From positions 1 to 11,935 of the forward strand of contig JABDQK010000259.1 in the NCBI GenBank assembly GCA_013042255.1: a stretch of 11,935 bases of DNA, given 5' to 3'. Below the pieces are notes generated by a model. The model had not been told where the DNA came from, did not search any database, and was given only the letters and a program-made list of their open reading frames with translations. The DNA comes from Flavobacteriaceae bacterium. GTDB taxonomy: Bacteria > Bacteroidota > Bacteroidia > Flavobacteriales > Flavobacteriaceae. Each line of letters begins with the position of its first letter. Position 1 is the stretch's first letter. A program made the translations under genes and the position numbers. Below, piece after piece: positions 7,626-11,935 of this stretch.

Positions 7626-7630
7626 GGGTG
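7617..7630 (+). promoter_or_regulatory. GNRA-loop hairpin over the leader stop codon
   Basis: CGCCC (7617-7621) pairs with GGGTG (7626-7630), four Watson-Crick pairs and one G-T wobble, around a GTAA tetraloop (GNRA class). The loop holds the leader peptide stop codon. A ribosome at the Arg codons or at the stop would melt it. No T-run follows, so it is not an intrinsic terminator. Confidence 0.5.
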
Positions 7631-7641
7631 TACTTCTCTCA

Positions 7642-7665
7642 TGGAAATAGGTGAGTCCATTTCCG
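7642..7665 (+). promoter_or_regulatory. Second leader hairpin between the leader peptide and the GNAT gene
   Basis: TGGAAAT (7642-7648) pairs with ATTTCCG (7659-7665), with a T-G wobble at the base. After a bulged A, GG (7650-7651) pairs with CC (7657-7658) around the loop TGAGT. This gives about nine base pairs in the untranslated leader, 45 bases before the GNAT start. TGGA (7642-7645) could instead pair with TCCA at 7680-7683, so alternative folds exist. No T-run follows it. Role unknown; a regulatory part is suggested by its place after the Arg-rich leader frame. Confidence 0.4.
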
Positions 7666-7710
7666 CATCGATCTTTCAGTCCAATACATATTTGAATAAT
7701 CTTTACAGCA

Positions 7711-8328
7711 ATGGATATTGTAATTGCTAACGAATCTCATATAAAATACGCTACTGTCATCAGTGAAACCATTTCGGATTCAGCCAAGGTGAGAGGCACC
7801 GGTATTGCCAAAAGAACGCCGGATTACATCATCAAAAGGTTGGTAAATGGGAATGCCGTGATCGCATTAGACGGCGATAAATTTGCTGGATTTTGCTATA
7901 TCGAGGTATGGGGCCATCAGAAATTTGTGGCGAATTCCGGACTAATTGTACATCCGGATTATCGCAACCAGGGTTTAGCAAAAAAGATAAAGAAAGCCAT
8001 CTTTGAGCTCTCAAGGAAGAAATTCCCCGAAGCCAAGATCTTTGGAATTACTACTGGGCTGGCGGTGATGAAAATGAACTACGAACTGGGGTATAAACCT
8101 GTAACTTTCTCAGAACTTACTGATGATCCCGAATTCTGGAAAGGATGTCAGACCTGTAAGAATTTTGATATCCTGACGCGAACAGAACAAAAAATGTGTC
8201 TGTGTACCGGAATGCTATATGACCCTGAGCATTCAAAAAAATATGAAAGCAGGAAGCTCAACAACAAGACCTTCAAGCGACTTAAAAGTATTAAAGAGCA
8301 ACTATTGCTTAAAAAGAAAAAAGGATAA
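7711..8328 (+). CDS. GNAT acyltransferase, probable N-acylglutamate synthase of the arginine pathway
   Basis: A 205-residue protein with a GNAT fold. Motif A, VHPDYRNQGLAKKIKK (residues 80-95), contains the R-x-x-G-x-A acyl-CoA pyrophosphate loop (here N86-Q87-G88). The N-terminus carries ETISDSAKVRGTGIAKRTPDYI (19-40), probably the substrate side. A C-terminal extension holds four cysteines, C146-x2-C149 and C163-x-C165, a possible metal site not part of the ordinary GNAT fold. It is the first structural gene of the arginine operon, one base before argG. No classical argA or argJ is in view, so it probably acylates glutamate. Bacteroides has an equivalent first gene that I recall being assigned N-succinylglutamate synthase activity, so the donor may be acetyl-CoA or succinyl-CoA. 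Fold is secure, reaction is inferred from context. Confidence 0.75.
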   Translation: MDIVIANESHIKYATVISETISDSAKVRGTGIAKRTPDYIIKRLVNGNAVIALDGDKFAGFCYIEVWGHQKFVANSGLIVHPDYRNQGLAKKIKKAIFELSRKKFPEAKIFGITTGLAVMKMNYELGYKPVTFSELTDDPEFWKGCQTCKNFDILTRTEQKMCLCTGMLYDPEHSKKYESRKLNNKTFKRLKSIKEQLLLKKKKG

Positions 8329-8329
8329 G

Positions 8330-9541
8330 ATGGATACTAAAAACATCAAATCAAAAAAACTGGTACTCGCGTATTCAGGCGGACTCGATACCTCCTATTG
8401 TGCCATGCACCTGTCACAGGACCTGGGATATGAAGTACACGCCGTAAGTGTAAATACGGGAGGATTTTCTCAGGATGAATTGGAAGAAATCAGAAAAAAG
8501 GCATTAAGCCTTGGAGCACATTCTTATACCTCCATAGATGCTGTTCAAAGCTTTTATGACAAGGTGGTAAAATACCTGATCTTCGGAAATGTACTTCGAA
8601 ACAATACATATCCCTTAAGTGTAAGTGCTGAACGAATTGTCCAGGCTATCGAAATTGTACGCTATGCCAAAAAAACCAGCGCGTCAGCCATTGCCCACGG
8701 AAGTACAGGGGCCGGAAATGATCAGGTACGATTTGATATGATCTTTCAGATCATCGCTCCTGAAATTGAAATTATTACGCCCATACGCGATGGGCAACTA
8801 TCCAGGGAAGATGAGATCAACTACCTTAAGGAAAGAGGAGTAAATTATTCCTGGGAAAAAGCCAAGTACTCTATCAATCAGGGCTTATGGGGTACTTCTG
8901 TTGGAGGTGCAGAGACGCTGACATCAGATAAAGGCCTCCCGCAGGAAGCCTTCCCCAGTCAGCTAAAAAACGAACAACCACAGGAAATAACGCTGAGTTT
9001 TACAAAAGGAGAATTGATCGCAATTGACGGGGCAACTGATGACCCGGTCCTTAATATTGAAAAACTGGAAAAAATAGCCTCGTCTTTTGCAATAGGCCGG
9101 GATATACATGTTGGGGATACCATTATTGGTATTAAAGGTCGGGTTGGTTTTGAAGCAGCAGCACCTTTACTGATCATTAAGGCGCATCATTTGTTGGAGA
9201 AACATACCCTTAGTAAATGGCAGCAATTTCAAAAAGAACAACTCGCTAATTTTTATGGGATGTTATTGCATGAAGGAAATTACCTCGATGAAGTAATGAG
9301 AAATATTGAAGCCTTTCTTCAGGATTCTCAAAAGAATGTCAGTGGTGATGTATTTATTACCTTATATCCCTATCGGTTTGAATTAAACGGTATCCGGTCT
9401 GAGCATGATCTGATGGCTGCTAAATTTGGCAGCTATGGAGAAATAAACAAGGCCTGGTCTGCAGAAGATGCAAAAGGGTTTATTAAAATATTGTCCAACC
9501 CCGGCAAAATTGCCAGTCAGATAAATAAAATCCATGATTAA
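8330..9541 (+). CDS. argG: Argininosuccinate synthase
   Basis: This 403-residue enzyme joins citrulline and aspartate with ATP to form argininosuccinate, the penultimate arginine step, in the cytosol. The ATP-pyrophosphatase loop YSGGLDTSY is at residues 15-23 and AHGSTGAGNDQVRF at 122-135 is the citrulline/aspartate-site signature of the family; YSWEKAKYSINQGLWG follows. The start is ATG 8330, one base after the GNAT stop and four bases after an AGGA sequence. A longer frame opens at 8219 but would overlap the GNAT gene by 110 bases and adds 37 residues before a normal ArgG N-terminus, so it is rejected. The segment VSVNTGGFSQDE, where many ArgG proteins read ADLGQ or DVGE, marks the divergent clade I associate with Bacteroidota. 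The stop overlaps the argC start by eight bases. Confidence 0.93.
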   Translation: MDTKNIKSKKLVLAYSGGLDTSYCAMHLSQDLGYEVHAVSVNTGGFSQDELEEIRKKALSLGAHSYTSIDAVQSFYDKVVKYLIFGNVLRNNTYPLSVSAERIVQAIEIVRYAKKTSASAIAHGSTGAGNDQVRFDMIFQIIAPEIEIITPIRDGQLSREDEINYLKERGVNYSWEKAKYSINQGLWGTSVGGAETLTSDKGLPQEAFPSQLKNEQPQEITLSFTKGELIAIDGATDDPVLNIEKLEKIASSFAIGRDIHVGDTIIGIKGRVGFEAAAPLLIIKAHHLLEKHTLSKWQQFQKEQLANFYGMLLHEGNYLDEVMRNIEAFLQDSQKNVSGDVFITLYPYRFELNGIRSEHDLMAAKFGSYGEINKAWSAEDAKGFIKILSNPGKIASQINKIHD

Positions 9542-10508
9542 AGCAGGTATCATAGGAGGCTCGGGCTATACCGGGGGCGAACTCATCAGGTTGTTACTAC
9601 ATCATCCTGGTGTAGAAATTGATTTTGTATTCAGTACCACCAGGGCGGGAACCAGAATATCAGATACACACACCGATCTCCTTGGAAAGACTGATTTGAT
9701 GTTCACCGACACGATTAATCCTGAAGCAGATGTTATTTTCCTTTGTCTCGGACATGGAAATTCAACCCGCTTCCTTGAGGAACATTCCTTTTCAGTAAAA
9801 ACAAAAATTATTGACCTGAGTAATGATTTCAGGCTAAAGGATCAAAACACCTTTGAAGACAGGAGTTTTGTTTACGGTCTGCCTGAACTATACAGAGAGC
9901 AAATTACAAAGGCACAAAACGTAGCCAATCCCGGTTGTTTTGCCACAGCCGTTCAGTTGGCTCTCCTGCCTCTGGCCAAGGCACAATTGCTCAATCAGGA
10001 AGTGCATATCAATGCCACAACCGGAAGTACAGGCGCAGGGGTGAGTCTCTCTCCCACTACCCACTTCAGCTGGCGCGAAAACAATATGTCGCATTACAAG
10101 GCTTTTACCCATCAGCATCTTGGGGAGATCAATGAAAGCCTCGAATACCATCAGCCTGGGAAGGCGGCATTGTGGTTTGTTCCAAACAGGGGCAACTTTA
10201 CCAGAGGTATCTGGGTAACCGCATACACCAAATTTGAGGGATCCCTGGAAGATGCGCAGGAATTATATAAGGCCTATTACAAGGAAGCTCCTTTTACACA
10301 TGTTTCCGAGAAGCCTATTGCTCTGAAACCCGTCATCAATACCAACAATTGTCATTTACACCTTATGGTACACGAAGGGGTTCTACTAATTGCCTCTGCT
10401 ATTGACAATTTATTAAAAGGGGCCAGTGGACAGGCTGTACAAAACATGAATCTGATGCTCGGTTTACCAGAAGGAGAAGGATTAAACCTTAAGTCGAGTA
10501 TATTTTAA
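9534..10508 (+). CDS. argC: N-acetyl-gamma-glutamyl-phosphate reductase
   Basis: This 324-residue enzyme reduces N-acylglutamyl-5-phosphate to the semialdehyde with NADPH, the third step of arginine synthesis. The Rossmann loop GGSGYTGGELIRLL is at residues 8-21. The catalytic Cys is C135 in ANPGCFATA (131-139), followed by NATTGSTGAG, which forms part of the active site. Length and motif order are normal for short-type ArgC. The ATG overlaps the last eight bases of argG, implying translational coupling. If the upstream GNAT makes N-succinylglutamate, this enzyme would act on the succinyl form; the sequence does not settle that. Confidence 0.93.
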   Translation: MIKAGIIGGSGYTGGELIRLLLHHPGVEIDFVFSTTRAGTRISDTHTDLLGKTDLMFTDTINPEADVIFLCLGHGNSTRFLEEHSFSVKTKIIDLSNDFRLKDQNTFEDRSFVYGLPELYREQITKAQNVANPGCFATAVQLALLPLAKAQLLNQEVHINATTGSTGAGVSLSPTTHFSWRENNMSHYKAFTHQHLGEINESLEYHQPGKAALWFVPNRGNFTRGIWVTAYTKFEGSLEDAQELYKAYYKEAPFTHVSEKPIALKPVINTNNCHLHLMVHEGVLLIASAIDNLLKGASGQAVQNMNLMLGLPEGEGLNLKSSIF

Positions 10509-10537
10509 ACTACTTTATCTAACCAGAACAAAAAACA

Positions 10538-11332
10538 ATGAAAATCGCAATTATAGGGGCAGGTAACCTCGGAGTATCCATCGCAAAAGGGATTCTCCAC
10601 TCTAATGGTGCTACCACCATGTATCTTACCAAAAGACATATAGAAAGCATTAAGGAATACGAAAAGTATGGCAATGTAACGGTTACTACAGACAATATTC
10701 TTGCAGTGAAGGAATCGGATATACTGGTATTTGCCGTTCAGCCCGGACATTTTGAGGCCATTCTACAGGAAGTAAAGGAATATCTTACTGAAAAGCATGT
10801 CATCATTTCAACGATTACAGGATTCAGCATTGAAAAGATCGAATCTATCATAGGGAAAGAAGCTTATATCATAAGAAGCATGCCCAATACGGCTATCTCA
10901 GTAGGCAAGTCCATGACATGTCTATGCAGCAATGATGCGGGAGCCAAACGAATTGAGCTGGCCAAGGCCATTTTTAATCGTATGGGGCATTCTATGGAAA
11001 TACCAGAATCGCAGATGCAGGCCGCAACCGTGATTTGCGCCAGTGGAATTGCGTTCTGGATGAGGCTGATAAGAGCGACAACTCAGGGAGCCATTCAATT
11101 GGGCTTCGATGCCAGGGAAGCCCAGGAGCTTGCCATGCATACCTGCAATGGTGCGGCCTCTCTCCTGATAGAATCGGGAAATCATCCCGAGGAAGAGATA
11201 GACAGGGTGACTACACCTATGGGATGTACCATTGAAGGTCTTAATGAAATGGAACATCAGGGTCTTAGTTCTTCCCTAATCAGGGGAGTCGTAGCTTCAT
11301 TTGAAAAAATTAGTCAGATAAGAAGAGGGTAG
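10538..11332 (+). CDS. proC: Pyrroline-5-carboxylate reductase-like protein
   Basis: A 264-residue protein with an N-terminal NAD(P)-binding loop IGAGNLGVSIAKG (residues 6-18), FAVQPGHF at 65-72, and RSMPNTAISVGKSMTCL (113-129), the family's signature region. The C-terminal helical domain departs from textbook ProC: GSGPAY is replaced by ASGIAF (168-173), and the usual SPGGTT reads TPMGCT (226-231). The expected reaction is reduction of pyrroline-5-carboxylate to proline. Its place between argC and an argD-type gene, one base before the latter, suggests a role tied to ornithine/arginine flux, for example recovery of P5C formed from glutamate semialdehyde, or proline made from a shared precursor. 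It follows argC by 29 A-rich bases. Family is clear; exact substrate is less so because of the altered active-site motifs. Confidence 0.82.
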   Translation: MKIAIIGAGNLGVSIAKGILHSNGATTMYLTKRHIESIKEYEKYGNVTVTTDNILAVKESDILVFAVQPGHFEAILQEVKEYLTEKHVIISTITGFSIEKIESIIGKEAYIIRSMPNTAISVGKSMTCLCSNDAGAKRIELAKAIFNRMGHSMEIPESQMQAATVICASGIAFWMRLIRATTQGAIQLGFDAREAQELAMHTCNGAASLLIESGNHPEEEIDRVTTPMGCTIEGLNEMEHQGLSSSLIRGVVASFEKISQIRRG

Positions 11333-11333
11333 T

Positions 11334-11935
11334 ATGGTACTATTTGATGTATATCCCCTTTACGATATTACCCCGGTCTCGGCCAGGGGCGTAATTTTAA
11401 AAGATGAAAAGGGACAGGAATACCTCGACTTGTACGGTGGACATGCCGTAATTTCCATCGGCCACGGTCATCCCCATTACGTCAAAAGGTTAAAGGATCA
11501 GCTAGACAAAATCGGGTTTTACAGCAATGCTGTTCAAAATCCTTTGCAACGCGAACTTGCTGAAAAACTGGGCGCATTGTCAAACTGTAATGACTATCAC
11601 CTTTTTCTTTGCAACTCAGGGGCTGAAGCCAATGAAAATGCCTTAAAACTTGCTTCTTTTCACACTGGGAAAAGCAGAGTGATTGCTTTTAAAAACAGCT
11701 TCCATGGCCGTACTTCTGCTGCCGTAGCTACTACAGATAATCCGGCCATCAATGCTCCAATAAACAAACAACAGCAGGTGACATTTCTACCTTTTGAAGA
11801 TAGGGATGCCCTGGCAGAAGAATTATCAAAAGGTGACGTATGTGCGGTAATACTGGAAACCATTCAGGGAGTTGGCGGACTTGATGAACCCTCTCCTCTT
11901 TTCTGCAAGGAAGTAGCCCACTTATGTAAACAAAA
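11334..11935 (+). CDS. argD: Acetylornithine (or succinylornithine) aminotransferase, 5' part
   Basis: The frame opens at ATG 11334, one base after the proC stop, and is still open at the window edge after 200 codons. It is a class III PLP-dependent aminotransferase: YLDLYGGHAVISIGHGHP (residues 30-47), CNSGAEANE (93-101, which holds the PLP phosphate), FKNSFHGRT (119-127) and ETIQGVGG (175-182) all match ArgD. The PLP-binding lysine lies beyond the window. It interconverts N-acylglutamate semialdehyde and N-acylornithine using glutamate. In related genomes this gene is followed by an argF-like transcarbamylase and argB, argE and argH, which would be expected just outside this window. Confidence 0.88.
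   Translation, partial: MVLFDVYPLYDITPVSARGVILKDEKGQEYLDLYGGHAVISIGHGHPHYVKRLKDQLDKIGFYSNAVQNPLQRELAEKLGALSNCNDYHLFLCNSGAEANENALKLASFHTGKSRVIAFKNSFHGRTSAAVATTDNPAINAPINKQQQVTFLPFEDRDALAEELSKGDVCAVILETIQGVGGLDEPSPLFCKEVAHLCKQ

Noticed and set aside
7641..7730. Second short frame (29 codons) in the arginine leader that overlaps the GNAT start by 20 bases
   Set aside because: It has no Arg codons, no ribosome-binding signal and no family resemblance. Its ATG lies inside the hairpin region. It could still matter as an overlapping upstream frame, but nothing supports it beyond being open.
8219..8329. N-terminal extension of argG from an upstream ATG at 8219
   Set aside because: It overlaps the GNAT gene in another frame, and its 37 residues precede a normal ArgG N-terminus; ATG 8330 with AGGA upstream fits the family length.
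1..11935. tRNA, rRNA, CRISPR arrays, insertion sequences or prophage genes
   Set aside because: None seen: no repeat-spacer pattern, no transposase or integrase motifs, no cloverleaf that I could find by eye.

Overview
The window looks like chromosomal DNA of a Bacteroidota bacterium, most likely a (marine) member of the Flavobacteriaceae. The reasons are moderate-to-low GC, genes with little Shine-Dalgarno sequence, TAnnTTTG-like -7 promoter elements, and an arginine gene order (GNAT, argG, argC, proC, argD) that I know from that family. Every call comes from reading the sequence and remembering families; nothing was searched.

Layout. (1) Positions 1-701, minus strand: a GH113-like secreted glycoside hydrolase whose frame is cut by an in-frame TAG just after the probable catalytic Glu; the reading frame then continues intact to the window edge. 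(2) Positions 815-3756, plus strand: two tightly spaced genes for an FAD/NAD(P)H oxidoreductase and a multi-spanning membrane protein with ferredoxin-type [4Fe-4S] motifs, probably an electron-transfer pair at the inner membrane. (3) Positions 3825-5997: two glycosyltransferase family 2 genes one base apart, the first like polyprenol-phosphate-sugar synthases and the second like processive cellulose-synthase-type enzymes, closed by a strong intrinsic terminator at 6041-6079. (4) Positions 6135-7523: a GT-C type integral membrane glycosyltransferase that could use the lipid-linked sugar made by the first GT2. (5) Positions 7542-11935: the start of an arginine operon.

The arginine operon encodes a GNAT acyltransferase (probable first step, N-acylglutamate synthesis), argininosuccinate synthase, N-acyl-glutamyl-phosphate reductase, a pyrroline-5-carboxylate reductase-like protein and an acylornithine aminotransferase that runs off the right edge. 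Genes touch or overlap, so they are probably co-transcribed and partly translationally coupled.

The most interesting signal is in the 187-base gap before this operon. A 27-codon open frame (7542-7625) ends in Ser-Arg-Arg-Arg-Pro-stop, with three consecutive Arg codons (CGT CGC CGC). It begins only 6 bases after a TAnnTTTG-like element, so its message may be nearly leaderless. Its stop codon lies in the GTAA loop of a small GC-rich hairpin, and a second hairpin follows before the GNAT start. This is the arrangement expected for a leader peptide that senses charged tRNA-Arg. I do not know a described arginine attenuator in Bacteroidota, and I see no classical terminator after the leader, so the mechanism is open.
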